From the NCBI GenBank assembly GCA_029448655.1, contig JACCLO010000007.1, positions 1,798,001 to 1,862,000 on the forward strand: a DNA stretch of 64,000 nt, written 5' to 3'. The notes beneath the pieces are model-generated. The model saw only the letters and a program-made list of their open reading frames with translations, made no database searches and had not been told where the DNA came from. Both the position numbers and the translations under genes were made by a program. This DNA is from Wolfiporia cocos (taxonomy: Eukaryota; Basidiomycota; Agaricomycetes; Polyporales; Phaeolaceae). Within the stretch, counting starts at the first letter, position 1. Each line of letters opens with the position of its first letter. Below, piece after piece: positions 1-11,591 of this stretch.

Positions 1-954
1 CCAGGACACTAAGGGAAGGTGGGTAGATAGAGCAGTTCCATGTTTCACGTACAGTCATAGGTAGTGAAATTGTACTTTGATTTTGTTGTGCAGGCAGCGA
101 ATCCAGATGCTCACGTGAGCTGGTCGCATAATTGCATCATAGGTCCTGTCTCGAGTCATCCGTCTATTTCTCTTATCTCTACCTCATACTTCCACCATCC
201 CCCAAGATATGTGTGGCTTTGGTAAGGTGGTCATAGAGGAGATTGGTTGCTTCATGCAGATCACAGCAAATGAAAAGCTTTGAACAAGGTTCAGTGAGTA
301 TATGCACACCCAGCACTTGTATCTGACAACTTCTGTCTGTAGGTACAGACTGTTGAAGTCCATGCATGGTGTCTGGACGAGCACTGGCAATCGTGCTAGG
401 CACCAGTATGTAGTGATTGAGTCACTGAGCCTGTACCTACTCTTCATGTATTTGTAACAAGCTATTGAGTCCCTTTGCTCAGCTAAGTGCATTTCTGTGC
501 TCATAAGTTCTGCGACAGCCTTTTCTCTACACAAACTGCAGAGGTGCATACATTCCCCATTCTTGCATTGTGCCCCGAGATAGAGCTTCTACTTTACTTG
601 CTTCAATGCCTGCTTGGTAAGGCATGTCTTAAGCATGTGCTCATGCTTCCCACAGGTGGCACACTCAAATTTTCGGTCACCTCACCCACTCCCCCTTCAA
701 AATGCTTGGAGCATTGAGGATATGTGCTCACTTGCTGATAGCGCACTGGGCACACACCTAACCAGATGGGCCACAGACCATGTTCAATAAGGTGAGTATG
801 TGCACTGGTTTTGATGCATGGCATGCACATTTCCAGCTGAACATTGTCTGCTCTGTGAATGTTGTATTTGGCCTCCTTACATGTACTATAGCAGGAGCAG
901 TGCCCCTTCCATCTCAACAGTTAAGCCAGTCAAACAACAACCTGTGGAGGCTGA
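1..954. other. unrecognised stretch, possible decayed minus-strand coding relic
   Basis: No gene is recognised here. Two minus-strand open stretches (184-549 and 603-917) contain several Cys and His residues and could be the remains of a transposon protein, but no family motif is visible. I do not assign a function. Confidence 0.3.
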
Positions 955-1216
955 AAATGCAGCTTGTGCCCCTTCACCCTGATAGGAATGATAATGGCGG
1001 TTGAACGCCATCTATCAGCTAACGAATGATAAATATGAAACGGGGGCAGAGTTGGATCTGCCAAAGGTGAAATGTGCCCTATATGCTAGTACAACTGGGG
1101 ATGCGCCCAGTAGACTCACGAGTAGCCAGGGGGGTTGGTTGCACAATAAGTCCCTGTATCGTATTCGCCCAATGGTGAGTTCAGTCAGCGTTTGAAAAAT
1201 CGGAATAACCGTAACA
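955..1216 (-). repeat. truncated LTR fragment ending GTAACA
   Basis: The segment is the reverse complement of the start of the LTR at 23570. Both share the text around the phrase TTGCGCAACCAACC and the end TGTTACGGTTATTCCGA. Only about 260 bases remain here. It abuts the next LTR fragment directly, without intervening sequence. Confidence 0.7.
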
Positions 1217-2216
1217 AAGGGGGCTCACACAAAGGCACCTTCCTGGTCCAGGGCATCTAAGGCTGAAGAGGCCAAGACAACTCTGAGGTTCACTCAAGAC
1301 TGTCGGCCCATTATATAAACTCTACTGTTTGTACATGTTATGGTGCACGGCCCATAGGGCATTGGTGCTGACCTAATACTCTAAGTGCTATGTGGCCTGT
1401 AATGGCATCTGGGTGCAGGTATGGCTAAGGGAGCACTGGATGTCCATGGCAATGTAGCAGGTTCGTCCCAGATCGGTGGTTCTTGTTGATCAGGGGTTTG
1501 CCAGCAATGGCAGGGTTCTAAGTCTGTGATCGGGGTTCTAGCATAGGTTGGGGCTGGTGCCGGTAATGGTGGGTTTAACAGAGCGTGATCAGTGATGTAG
1601 CTAGTGACTGTGGACTGGCTGGTAATGGCCTTGGGTGACGTAGGGCGATCGAGTGTGATTGGCTGTGATTGCTGACATCATGGGTGCTGCCCGTGGCCAG
1701 TGTTCCTTGTAGGCTAGGGTGCTGTGGAGTTTAAGGCCGTCCACAGGCCGTAGTCTGTAATATACATAGTCCGTGCCAGTAATGGCATGTAGTCCATGAT
1801 CTGTAATGATTGTGTAGCCAGTAATGGCTATGGTTCATGGAGACGGGAGGCATTGGAGTTAGTTGGTTGGGTGGACACAGCCTGGTGGTCCTAGCCAGGA
1901 GTCATGGTGTAGCCTTTGGTGCTTAGGGCATTGTATAGTGGCTGACAGCGGGTGGCTGGCTGGGTTAGATGCGTTGCCTGGCACATCATGGTGTGCCATG
2001 CCCGTGTGGCTTCATGACTGGGCTTTAGACTGTGCTGGTGGACTGGTGGTCTGGGACTAGGGTTCTGGGTGTGGCTTGGTGATGCTGATAGCTAGTGCCT
2101 GGGATGGTTCATGTGTAGGGCTTGGTTCTAGCGGAGGCACTGGGTTCCAGTGTCAGGGGTGCTCTCGATGATCGGAGAAGGTACTGTGCTTAAGGGCTTG
2201 AAATTGGCATGTGACA
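1217..2216. repeat. LTR copy rich in GTAATGG motifs, 5' truncated
   Basis: About 1 kb related to the complete copy at 30490-32196 and the truncated copy at 12437-13268. All three contain many short GTAATGG phrases, a CTAGCCGTGAGTC-type phrase, and end in GTGACA after TTGAAATTGGCATG. The start of the LTR (TGACACAAGCAC) is missing, replaced by the fragment ending at 1216. No coding sequence is recognised. Confidence 0.7.
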
Positions 2217-2684
2217 ATTCACCATATCACCACTCACCAGTTTGTGAGGTGTGTGCATGGGATGTAGCATGCGGGCACCAGCCAAAGTGTTCGTCAGCCA
2301 CATAAACGTCCAGTGAACACACCTTTCACGCAATGCGCAGCGTGCATGTCCCAATATTGCACGACCCCACGTGTCCCACACAGTCACTACAGCCCCTGCA
2401 CACCCCACTCCCTTGAGATGATACATGAGCAAAATGGCCGTTGCAGCAGTAGCAAGTGTGAACAGCGGCGCATTGAGGAGCACGAGTGTAGGCTGAGTGA
2501 GGCGAGGGTTGACAGATGGGGACCCCAGAAGATGCATGACAGGGGCGCATTTTGAACGCAACCAACATGATGAGCAGGCGGCAACGGTGGTGCAGGCAGT
2601 GCGCATAGGACGAATCGGGGGGTGCGAGGCAGCAGGAGGGGTGTGATGGTGCAGATGCAACAGTCGAGGTCCATCTCACATGCA
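2217..2684. other. no gene recognised
   Basis: Open frames exist on both strands but show no family motif, and the composition is not gene-like. Nothing can be supported here. Confidence 0.4.
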
Positions 2685-2943
2685 CTAGCTTAATTACCTG
2701 TGGCTTCGCCACAAACGTTATGTCTTAGAAATATATTTTAGTCTCCACCCGCTCAGCCACTTCCTCCACCTCACTAATGCTCGGTCTCGTCATCACTTCA
2801 CTTGTAAAATCTTGCAATCAGCACGCGCACCTTGCAGGCACCTGCGAGCACTTAATGAGCACCCTCCGGACACCACGTGGCAAACGTGGACGCCAGGTGC
2901 GCTCCACGCAACCGCTCCCATGCGAGCTCCCATTATTAGTAGA
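2685..2943 (-). mobile_element. short Helitron-like element (259 bases)
   Basis: Read on the minus strand it starts with TCTACTAATAATGGGAGC and ends with a hairpin (GTGGCGAAGCCAC), a short AT-rich spacer and CTAG, followed by T. A 5' TC, a 3' hairpin about ten bases before a CTRR end, and insertion next to T are the hallmarks of Helitrons. It has no coding capacity and is probably a minimal non-autonomous copy of the neighbouring larger elements. It lies immediately next to the end of the element at 2944. Confidence 0.7.
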
Positions 2944-3968
2944 CTAGCTTAATTACCCGTGGCTTCGCCACAGTCACACTGCTTTTTCCACTTCAATATA
3001 TTATTCCAATCAATGTGTCCCTATTTCAGATAATCAGGGTTTTTTTAAGTTACCTGTGGATCCCCCATGAATCTCCTGTGCATTACCCATGGGTAGCCCA
3101 ACTTCCCTCTTTTGTCTCTTGTCTCTGCCTGCTCAGCCACTTCTGACACCTCGCTGATCCTCGGTCTCATCGTCACTTCTCTTGTAATACTGTGTAATGT
3201 GGTGTCAAAATGTTCTTCATTTTTTTGCAATCTTTTGGCAGGCATCTACAGCACAGGCAATTTATGTTACAAAAATCCCTGTGGCATGAGGCATAAATCC
3301 CCATGGCACAGGGCACAAATCCCTGTGGTGTGAGGCACAAATCCCCATGCCACAGGACACAAATCCCTGTGGCATGGGACACAAATCCCCGTGGCATGAG
3401 GCACAAATCTCCATGGCACAGAGCACAAATCCCCATGGTGCGGGGCACAAATCCCTGTGGTGTGGGGTACAAATCCCTGTGGCACGGGGTACAAATACCT
3501 GTGGTGTGGGGTATTTACATTACAAAATCCCCATGCCACAGGACACAAATCCCTGTGGCATGGGCCACAAACCCCCATGGAATGGGCCATGAATCCCCAT
3601 GGTGTGGGGCATGAATCTGCATGGTGTGGGGCATGAATCCCCATGGCATGGGGCACGAATCCCTGTGGTGCGGGGCAGGAACAGCACGCAAAACATGAGC
3701 TAGCAGTGCACGCGCCTTGCAGGCGCCGGGCGTGGGAATCTACTGGCAAACTCCCTGGGTCACAGGCACCCTATCTAATGGGAGCAGGATCGATGACACA
3801 CATGGACACCACGCGGCAAACGTGGCGTCCATGTGCGCAAAACGTGCGCTGAACGTGCGCTGAACGTGCGCAAAACGCGAGCGACACACAAGCGACATGC
3901 TAGCGACACGCTAGCTGCATGCTAGTGACACACAAGTGCCTACAGCACGAGCTCCCATCTATAAGTAA
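2944..3968 (-). mobile_element. Helitron-like element, left half of a head-to-head pair
   Basis: Minus-strand 3' end: hairpin, AT-rich spacer, CTAG at 2944-2947, with a flanking T on that strand. Its 5' end lies in the palindromic centre near 3950-3968 (GAGCTCCCATCTATAAGTAA). The outer 300 bases match the right half (3958-4964) in inverted orientation with few differences. The inner part is filled with short tandem repeats. No Rep or helicase coding sequence is present, so it would be non-autonomous. Confidence 0.68.
3282..3680. repeat. tandem repeats of about 20 bases, left array
   Basis: A run of about twenty imperfect copies of a unit like ACAAATCCCCATGGCAC with GGGC/GAGGC spacers. The inverted counterpart is at 4140-4650. 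The repeats give long but spurious open frames on both strands. Confidence 0.85.
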
Positions 3969-4964
3969 GGGGAGCTCGCGTGGGAGCAGTTGCGTGGAGC
4001 GCACCTGGCGTCCACGTTTGCCACGTGGCATCCATGGGCGTCATTCCTGCTCCCATTAGATAGGGCGCCTGGTGCCGGTGATTTCCCATGCCCAGCGCCT
4101 GCAAGGCACGCTGCTAGCTTGCGTTTTGCGTGCTGTTCCTGCACCACGGGGATTCGTGCCATGGGGATTCATACCCCACACCATGGGGATTCGTGCCCCA
4201 CACCACGGGGATTCGTGGACCATTCCATGGGGGTTTGTGGCCCATGCCACAGGGATTTGTGTCCTGTGGCATGGGGATTTTGTAATGTAAATACCCCACA
4301 CCACAGGATTTGTACCCCGTGCCACAGGGATTTGCACCCCAATTCCACAGGGATCTGTGCCATGTGCCATGGGGATTTGTGCCCTGTGCCACAGGGATTT
4401 TTGTAATGTAAATACCCTATGCCATGGGGATTTGTGGCCCATGCCACAGGGATTTGTGTGTCCTGTGCCACGGGGATTTGTGCTCTGTGCCATGGAGATT
4501 TGTGCCCCGTGCCATGGGGATTTGTGTTCTGTGGCACGGGGATTTTGTAATATAAATACCCCACACCATGGGGATTTGTGCCCCACACCACAGGTATCTG
4601 TGCCCTGTTCCTTGGGGATTTATGCCTCATGCCACAGGGGTTTTTGTAACATAAATTGCCTGTGCTGTAGATGCCTGCCAAAAGATTGCAAAACATTTTG
4701 ACACCACATTACACAGTATTACAAGTGAAGCGACGATGAGACCGAGGATCAGCGAGGTGTCAGAAGTGGCTGAGCAGGCAGACACTAGACAAAAGAGGGA
4801 GGTTGGGGAAGCCATGGGTAATGCACAGGAAATTCATGAGGGATCCACAGGTAACTTCCAAAATAAAACCCCGATTATCTAAAATAAGCACACATAGATT
4901 AAAATAATATATTAAAGTAGAAAAAGCAGTGTGACCGTGGCGAAGCCACGGGTAATTAACCTAG
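3958..4964 (+). mobile_element. Helitron-like element, right half of a head-to-head pair
   Basis: Begins TCTATAAGTAAGGGGAGC and ends with hairpin CCGTGGCGAAGCCACGG, spacer GTAATTAAC and CTAG at 4961-4964, followed by T. It mirrors the left half, so the two form a foldback of about 2 kb centred near 3960. It contains the right-hand tandem array and no genes. Confidence 0.7.
4140..4650. repeat. tandem repeats of about 20 bases, right array
   Basis: Imperfect copies of a unit like CCATGGGGATTTGTGCCC, the reverse complement of the array at 3282-3680. A short TTTTGTAATGTAAATACC phrase recurs within both arrays. Confidence 0.85.
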
Positions 4965-5280
4965 TTACTTATAGAAGACGTGGAGCCATGCGAGAGGGGC
5001 GCCCGGCACGACGCGGCAGGCGCAAGCGCAAGCGCTAGTCCCCTTCGGGCGGGTAAAGCCCACGCACTAAGTTGAGCGCACGCTAAGCGCCCATCCGTAG
5101 CGTCGGTGCGGTGCGCCAGCCACAGCGGAGTTTCAAAGGCCATGCAAACTCGCTGTGGACTGATTATTGGGCAGCAATACTCCCACTCTTAAAATTTAAA
5201 GCAGCTCCGTAGCTGGTATGTTGACCTTATTCCTGGAGAGCGAAGTAATTAATCGTTGCATACAAGCTGCGCTCGCCACC
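4965..5280. promoter_or_regulatory. upstream region of the FMN-dehydrogenase gene
   Basis: About 300 bases between the Helitron-like end and the gene start. An in-frame ATG at 5218 could extend the protein by 21 residues. The later ATG at 5281 gives the N-terminus usual for the family, so this stretch is taken as promoter and leader. No clear TATA box is visible. Confidence 0.35.
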
Positions 5281-6903
5281 ATGCCTTCGTCCAGCTGGTC
5301 GTCATTTGCCAAAGCTTCATATGCCAGCCGTCGTCCCCCCATTACTGGCACATTTAGCATCGACAAGCTGGAGGAGGCGGCTCGCAGGAAGCTTCAGGAT
5401 TCGCCAGGTGAGCCATAATAAAATTTTGTACCGAACTAGCGGCTAGGAGCTCAAGTACTTCGCATGAAATAGATGCCTTCCTATACGTATTCGGTAGTGC
5501 CGGAAGCGGCTCAACGAAAGAAGAGAATCGCCAGGAGTTTCAGCGTTGGAAACTTGTGCCTCGCATACTGCGCAACGTCACACAGCGTCATCTAGAGGTA
5601 TGCAACACTGGCACGGATACTACACAGACTCATACCTGAATTGCTAGACAACACTCTTCGGAGTCAAATACCCGTCGCCGCTGCTGCTTGCACCAATCGG
5701 CGCACAAGGAATTATTCATGGGGAAGCTGAAAGCGCGACTGCGGCAGCTGCAGGTCAACTCGGTATTCCGTTCATCATGAGCTCGGGGGCGACACGATCT
5801 ATTGAGGCTGTAGCGCAAGCAAACGGATCGGGTCCTCGCTGGCTTCAGCTGTATTGGTGAGCGCTCAGGCTTTACTCACTATTTATGCTCATATCACTCA
5901 TACATACTCAGGGGGAAATCGCCAGAACTGACAGAATCTATACTGTCTCGTGCACGCAAAAATGGCTTCAGTGCTCTTGTCCTCACAGTTGATTCCTCAA
6001 TCATCGGATGGAGGCCATTTGATCTGGATACAGCATACCTTCCTTTTTCTCATGGAGTAGGAACACAAATAGGCTTGACAGACCCGGTGTTCATGTCGAA
6101 GCTCGGACTGGAGCCGTTTCCGCAAGATGAGAGACCAGACTTTCCTTACGTCGCATCGCAGATCGACGACCTCATCGCAAAAGGAGATGAACGTGCGGCG
6201 GAACGCACTCGGGCAGGACAAGCATATGTCTCCGAGGTCTTGGATCCGGGAAAGGTTTGGGAGGACCTCCCCTCGCTGAGACAGATCTGGGACAAACCGT
6301 TGCTCATCAAGGGCGTGTTAACTGTCGAGGTTCGTATCAACCCGGCATCTTATAACTTACAATCTATCAATCGCAAATGTCCAGGATGCAGAGTTGGCGA
6401 TTGACTATGGAGTTGATGGGATTGTAATCTCAAATCACGGTACTTGGTGGATATCCACTATCCCTAAACTACGCGCTGACTCAAAACGGCTTAGGTGGTC
6501 GACAGATTGACGGGTCTATATCTTCGCTGTTCGCTTTGCATCAGATTATGCAAAGCCCCAAAGTTAAGGAAGCACAGGATAGCGGCAAATTTACGATCCT
6601 CCTAGACTCCGGAGTGCGATCGGGAAGCGATGTTCTCAAAGCTCTTGCACTTGGTGCTCAAGGCGTCTTGTGTACGATCCGTTCAAGCCAATTACGTGAT
6701 TTACTTATGCTTACTCCCATGCGATGAAACATCGCGCAGATGGACGACCCTACATGTATGCTCTCGCTTTAGCAGGTCAAGCGGGCGTTGACAGTCTTCT
6801 CCGGGCGGTTCTTGCTGATGTGGAAATCACGCTTGGGTTGCTTGGATTCACAAATTTGGCCGAGTTTCATGCCAATGCAGATAAGGTGGTAGTGCGGATT
6901 TAG
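5281..6903 (+). CDS. FMN-dependent alpha-hydroxy-acid dehydrogenase (lactate 2-monooxygenase-like)
   Basis: A flavoenzyme predicted to oxidise a 2-hydroxy acid such as lactate. Seven exons fit: 5281-5407, 5440-5597, 5648-5856, 5912-6329, 6385-6439, 6495-6671 and 6740-6903. Together they total 1,308 bases, an exact 435-residue reading frame, normal for the family. Seen motifs: YPSPLLLAPIGAQGI in the FMN-binding barrel, PRWLQLYW, GWRPFDLDTAYLPF, the PLLIKGV strand, the active-site block VISNHGGRQIDG with the catalytic His, and LDSGVRSGSDVLKALALGAQ followed by YGRPY for FMN phosphate binding. Introns are short with GT-AG ends. No organelle signal is evident. The substrate is not fixed by the sequence; cytochrome b2 is unlikely because no heme domain precedes it. 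It appears intact despite Helitron-like and MITE neighbours. Confidence 0.93.
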
Positions 6904-7490
6904 TAGCTTGTACTGTGCGAGTATAGTTCACGTTATCCTCTTGGAATGAAACATCTTGTGTAATCTTCTCACCCTAAGTGTATTAGACGCACCATCTAGA
7001 CTCTAGATGCTACATAAGTAGAACAGACAGCTAACTCATTACGTTTGAGAATATGACTCGTGTGATAGTAAACCAGAAAATAGGTACCCTTTCAGTTGTG
7101 TCTTTTCGATTAATATCTATTAGGCAACTTGCATTGAATATATAAGTTTGTATTTCACACAATTGATCAGTATTACTTTTGAGCGATCTGCCGAGCTCTC
7201 GCAGAATGGCATCTAATACTAATAGTCATGGACAAGAGTCTCATGTGATAACCGGAAGGCTATGGACTGGATCTGGCTATCGGAGTGTATCTCTGCATTG
7301 CTTGAGCTTCCGATATTTTATCATGAACGCGCCCATTAGGATCTTGTTAACACTCGCCAATCCGTATCAAATAGCATTTTGTTTCTTGTCAAGTCCATTA
7401 ACAGAATCAAAAGAAGTCACCTGAAGGACTTTGTTCGCGCTGCCTGATTGGTTCCCACACCGACTGTCTCCTTTACATATCAATTGAGGT
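6904..7490. other. intergenic, no gene recognised
   Basis: AT-rich stretch after the dehydrogenase stop codon; it presumably holds that gene's 3' untranslated region. No other feature is seen. Confidence 0.4.
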
Positions 7491-8205
7491 AAGATAGACC
7501 CAAGTCATACTCAACCAGGGGGTGTCACACCGTGACATCCACGTGCCGCAGACTAATCCGGCATGATCAGGACTTGTCTATTACATGATATGTAAATTAC
7601 AAAAACAGAGTACACGTGCTGTCCTGGGCATGAAAGGATTCAATCTATGTTACATTGTCTAGCTTGGCCGAGACACCTTCTGGGGTCACTCTACGACCAT
7701 GGTCGCCGCCCAAGCTGCTTGGGAGCCAGAGAGTCCCTTGCGGTATGCATCCATAAACATCTGCGAACGCATATAGAATTTATGTAAACGTCAACAATTA
7801 ACTCACAATATAACGAGGCAGTATATCATACCTTTGAATGTTCGCTTTGTGGATTGTATGCTCTTAGCAATGGTCTCTCGAGACCACATGTTGGAAGACA
7901 CAATCTGTATGTCTGGGCATATATTCGATGGATAATGTCATCCTCCTAAATTGTGCGATGCTGACTAATTCGACGGGTCGGCCACATAAATAGCCACATA
8001 AGAAGGGACTGATGCACTTTATCAAAAATCGAAAACCTGAGAATCCTCAACCTTTGTGTTTGCAAGAGATCTCAGGTTTTAGATTTTACTCAAATGGTCT
8101 TTGACCATTGTTATGTCAAATGCAAGTTGCCCACTCTGTCAAACTTGCCTCGGCGTGACAGATTTTGGTCATGTGATGTGATTGAGTATGACTTGGGTCT
8201 ATCTT
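7491..8205. mobile_element. non-coding inverted-repeat element (MITE), probable TA duplication
   Basis: Both ends carry the inverted repeat AAGATAGACCCAAGTCATAC, and further inside both have TGTCAC(A/G)CCG. The repeats are bounded by TA, which suggests a Tc1/mariner-type insertion. The 0.7 kb interior has no recognisable coding sequence. Confidence 0.65.
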
Positions 8206-8538
8206 ATATATAAAAAGTTGACTGAAAGTGAAGATGGCCAGGAAGCTGTACATATCATGATGAGGTGGTCATGGCATTTGTCACCTGGTTTAGCTACGGT
8301 AATTTAGATAAGGGTACTTTCGAAGGGCATTTGACCCATTGCTCTGGGTATCTCAGTTGTGGGCACCGGATAAGACACATTAGTCTCGGTTCCAGCCACT
8401 CTACAGCGCGCGGCAGTCACCGAGCGGACATCAAAAAAAAATGCTCGGGTCGGGCTGTAGAGCGTCTGGTATAGTCTTGTGACCAGACAGTAAACACCGG
8501 ACGGAGTTTGAATATCTGAGGGCTCGTCGCGGTGTATA

Positions 8539-9234
8539 ACGTCTGGTAGCTTTCGTATAGGCGGGTGTAGATGACCCCACCACGTGATGCTTTTAGCGTT
8601 ACCTGGCCGTTACGCGTTACCCCGCATCACCATAGTGTTACCGGCCGATTGGCAGCTGCAATGCAAATCCACGCGTGCTCATCATTTATTTTGATATCTT
8701 CTCCATCCGTGAACTTGTGTGCAACATGACCCCTTGCTGCCCTACAACAAGCCCTCCAAGAACATGGCCTGCTGTCATTCAGGTGATGGCAAATGCTAAC
8801 CAGCCAGGCGTGCATAATTTGACTCGGCAACAACGAACGTCACATTTTCGAAGCTCCTTGATAGTGCACATACAGCGGCAGCCATAACGCGCAATTATGA
8901 GTCTCACGATACGCGTGAGAAAGGCTCAAAACGCGTTCAAACCTACGTTTAGAGCCGACTTGTCCCTCTCTGACTGGGAACTCGACATTACGGAAGCGCT
9001 GCTTCTTGGAATCGATGCCATCGTAATCGCAGTAACCGGTTCTGTAAAGACAATGCTTTTTCAATGCCCTTTTTGTTTGAGGGGAATAGAGAATAAATAA
9101 TCATTTCATGCCCGTGCTAATTGCAGCGTGCTAGTCTCTAGATCGTAGAGTAGACGCGTCGCGACGCGAGCGTGACAATTCGGGATCACGTGGTGGGGTC
9201 ATCTACACCCGCCTATATGAAAGCTACCAGACGT
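8539..9234. mobile_element. MITE with ACGTCTGGTAG ends, copy 1
   Basis: About 55-base inverted ends beginning ACGTCTGGTAGCTTTC and including GGCGGGTGTAGATGACCCC. It is flanked on both sides by TATA (8535-8538 and 9235-9238), and it splits a sequence that is uninterrupted in the opposite arm near 9980. No coding sequence is recognised. Confidence 0.7.
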
Positions 9235-10049
9235 TATACTGGGGAGGGGCAATCCTATGCCAACGTGCCAACGGGATCTCCCAGATGTCCTGTGGCTGAG
9301 AGAGTTAGCGCGCGCCAAATGCGCGCCAATGCACCTTATCTCGACAGCATGTAGTATTATGGTTTGATAGCATCAACGCTGCTGGCCCTGTAACGCCTGT
9401 TCGACATGGTTTTTTCTGTAGAAAATCAACGAGTGATTTTCTTGTCTTAGTATAGTGAGGTAATATAGAGCTTTTAACCATTTGAATCAATTCTCCAGAA
9501 CACATTCTCTCAAAAGCTCGTTGTTCATGTTCTATGGGGATACATGTTGCAACTGCCAGCTTTATTAGGAAAACATTCAAATCATGTGACCAGACGCGTC
9601 GCGTTAAAACGTGCGCGCCAGCCGCACGCCTGAAATTTCTGAGACCTCTCTTTGAACGGTCTATAGCTTCTTCTGTGCAATTACAGTCAGCTCATGATCA
9701 CCTTTTAAATCAGGCAAGCTGCTTACCGCCCTATCGGCACAGGCAGCACGATGTAGACAAGCTCATACCGATGCAAAAGCTGAGGACAGAGAAGATCAAG
9801 GCCCTTAGAAATGCAATGCCACTTTCTCGACAGGCCATGAACAGCCTCTGACAGTGGCATGTCACGGCATGTCAGCGCCACCTAGCATCTATCTAATCCC
9901 CAATGCACGGATTTGGCAGTGACAGGAGCTTAACCTAATCATTTTGTGGGGCACATTTCGAACCGAGGTTGCCCCTCCCCAGTTATACACTGTGACGAGC
10001 CCTCAGATATTCAAACTCCGTCCGGTGTTTACCGTCTGGTCACGAGACT

Positions 10050-10588
10050 ACGTCTGGTAGATTTTGGTAGGGCGGGTGTGGGTAACCCCCCACGTGATCT
10101 GAGCGTCGCGCGCTTGGGCGTGCATGTGGCTCAGCTTCACTCGCTCTTGTCCTACGCATACAGCATGCTACCCGCAGTAATTTTAATATACACTATGTCT
10201 GCCCCTGAGCCTGCCAATGCCGACAGTCGTTACATCGACGCACTCGAATATGAAGATGACGACACTACAGATGTCGAAGCCACTGCTACAGCCCCACACC
10301 GAGAACGCATGCGGCGGCTGTGAGAGAACCTACAGGCTTCAGGTTAGCCTTAGTACAAGCCGCTTCAAGAACAGCAGTGAAATTAAATTCGAATATTTTC
10401 TTGTGAGGAACTTGTGAGGACATATTGTGAGGGTCCTTCCGAGTATAATACAGCGAGAGGAGACCATATGAAAGCGCAATTGACGTTCACGTAGTGCGCG
10501 TCCGCGACGTACAGAGCACGTTAGACGCCTGAGACGCGGTCACGAGACAGGGTTACCCACACCCGCCCTACCGAAATCTACCAGACGT
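10050..10588. mobile_element. MITE with ACGTCTGGTAG ends, copy 2
   Basis: Inverted ends ACGTCTGGTAGATTT and GGTAGGGCGGGTGTGGGTAA, related to copy 1. It sits within the right arm of the larger element, at a different point from copy 1. Its 0.54 kb has no convincing gene. The target duplication is unclear. Confidence 0.62.
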
Positions 10589-10675
10589 TCTGGAGCGGTG
10601 GCACACATTTTTTTTCGATGTCCGCTCGGCCTCATCCATGTGGCACCGCTCTGAACGTCTGGGACTGAGACTAAG

Positions 10676-10925
10676 ACACATTTGCAAATCAACAAGCAAT
10701 ACATATCCTTCCGATGAGTTGCCAATACAGCCTGTCATCAGAAGGTCTGTGAATCATAGTGCTTGTCATTATCTATCAAACACTGTCAACTGATAGTTCA
10801 GCCATCTGAGATACTCCCTGTTATGGTTATTTTATTTTTTGAATGCTTGTAGAACTCACCATTTGTGAAGTACAATACAGGGACTTGTTGCGCAACCAGC
10901 CCCCTGGAGACTTGTGACTGTACTG
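10676..10925. repeat. LTR fragment related to 23570
   Basis: From about 10832 the text matches the start of the LTR at 23570, including the phrases AGAACTCACCATT and ACAGGGACTTGTTGCGCAAC. The earlier part is unassigned. Confidence 0.5.
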
Positions 10926-11345
10926 TGACACAGTCCTACCTGACTGTGCGACTGGCCCAGCCGGGGACCCCCCTAACCCTCAATACAAGACCGTTGGGTT
11001 GGCACAAGGCGCTTCTACAAGGTCGCTCAGGTGCCCCAGACTAGCAAGTAAGAGTGTGTGTGTGTTGTCAATGGCAGACAAGCACGCGCAGAGATTCAAG
11101 GAAAGGGGCCTAAGCCCTGTTGCCGAAAATCTTAGAGATGAGGTTGTAAGACCTCATCTGCCCTACTTATATACATCTGTAGTGACCGGTAATGGTCGCC
11201 CTAAAGTACTGGCCCAAGCATAGTAACTAAGAGACCATGTGACTACCTAACTACATGTGATGATGTATGTAACTAAGTAACAAGCAGTGGCCGTGATGTG
11301 AGTAGGTAAAGGTGCACACCTACCCAGAAGGTGCAGGTGACTAGT
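10926..11345 (-). repeat. partial solo LTR, TGACACAG type
   Basis: Related to the LTR at 55132-55703: it shares the opening CACAG.CTTACC-like block, GAGGTTGTAAGACCTCATC, and GTAATGG followed by CGCCCTAAAGT. The far end is not found, so the copy is truncated. Confidence 0.55.
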
Positions 11346-11404
11346 CAAGGCACTAGACTAAAGCAAAGGGAGAGGATGTAGAGTGAGTGCAGCTATACAC
11401 TGAT

Positions 11405-11500
11405 CTTCACCTACAGCAGTAAAAGGGACCTTAGCACAGATGAGAATAAGAGCATCACAGCATACATTAGCCAACTGAGCTATGGTGCAACTACTGTCTG
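11405..11500 (-). repeat. tRNA-like module, partial
   Basis: On the minus strand this resembles the tRNA-like module at 12225, including the A-box-like CATAGCTCAGTTGGCTAA and the stretch GCTCTTATTCTCATC. Its B-box half is incomplete. It faces the module at 12225, with a solo LTR between them. Confidence 0.5.
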
Positions 11501-11591
11501 CACACTTTAGGAAATATATAGAGTATTTTGTAAACTTCATTTTTGCAGTTTAACATCTTCCATAACACAAATACAAATGAATCTGCCTCTA

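Larger units (their letters stand above)
8380..10675. mobile_element. 2.3 kb element with long inverted ends, each end invaded by a smaller MITE
   Basis: The left arm (8380-8538) and the right arm (9985-10049 and 10589-10675) are inverted copies. They share AGCGGACATC followed by an A-run, TAAACACCGGACGGAGTTTG and ATCTGAGGGCTCGTC. The arms are interrupted by two related MITEs (8539-9234 and 10050-10588). The interior (9235-9984) contains an open frame at 9534-9851 with no recognisable domain. No transposase is visible. Confidence 0.6.

Noticed and set aside
3282..4650. CRISPR-like array
   Set aside because: The repeats are short, imperfect and contiguous without unique spacers, and the sequence is eukaryotic in character with introns and LTRs.
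3303..4696. Repeat-derived proteins of 100-176 residues on both strands
   Set aside because: They are translations of the 20-base tandem units and have no start context or family match.
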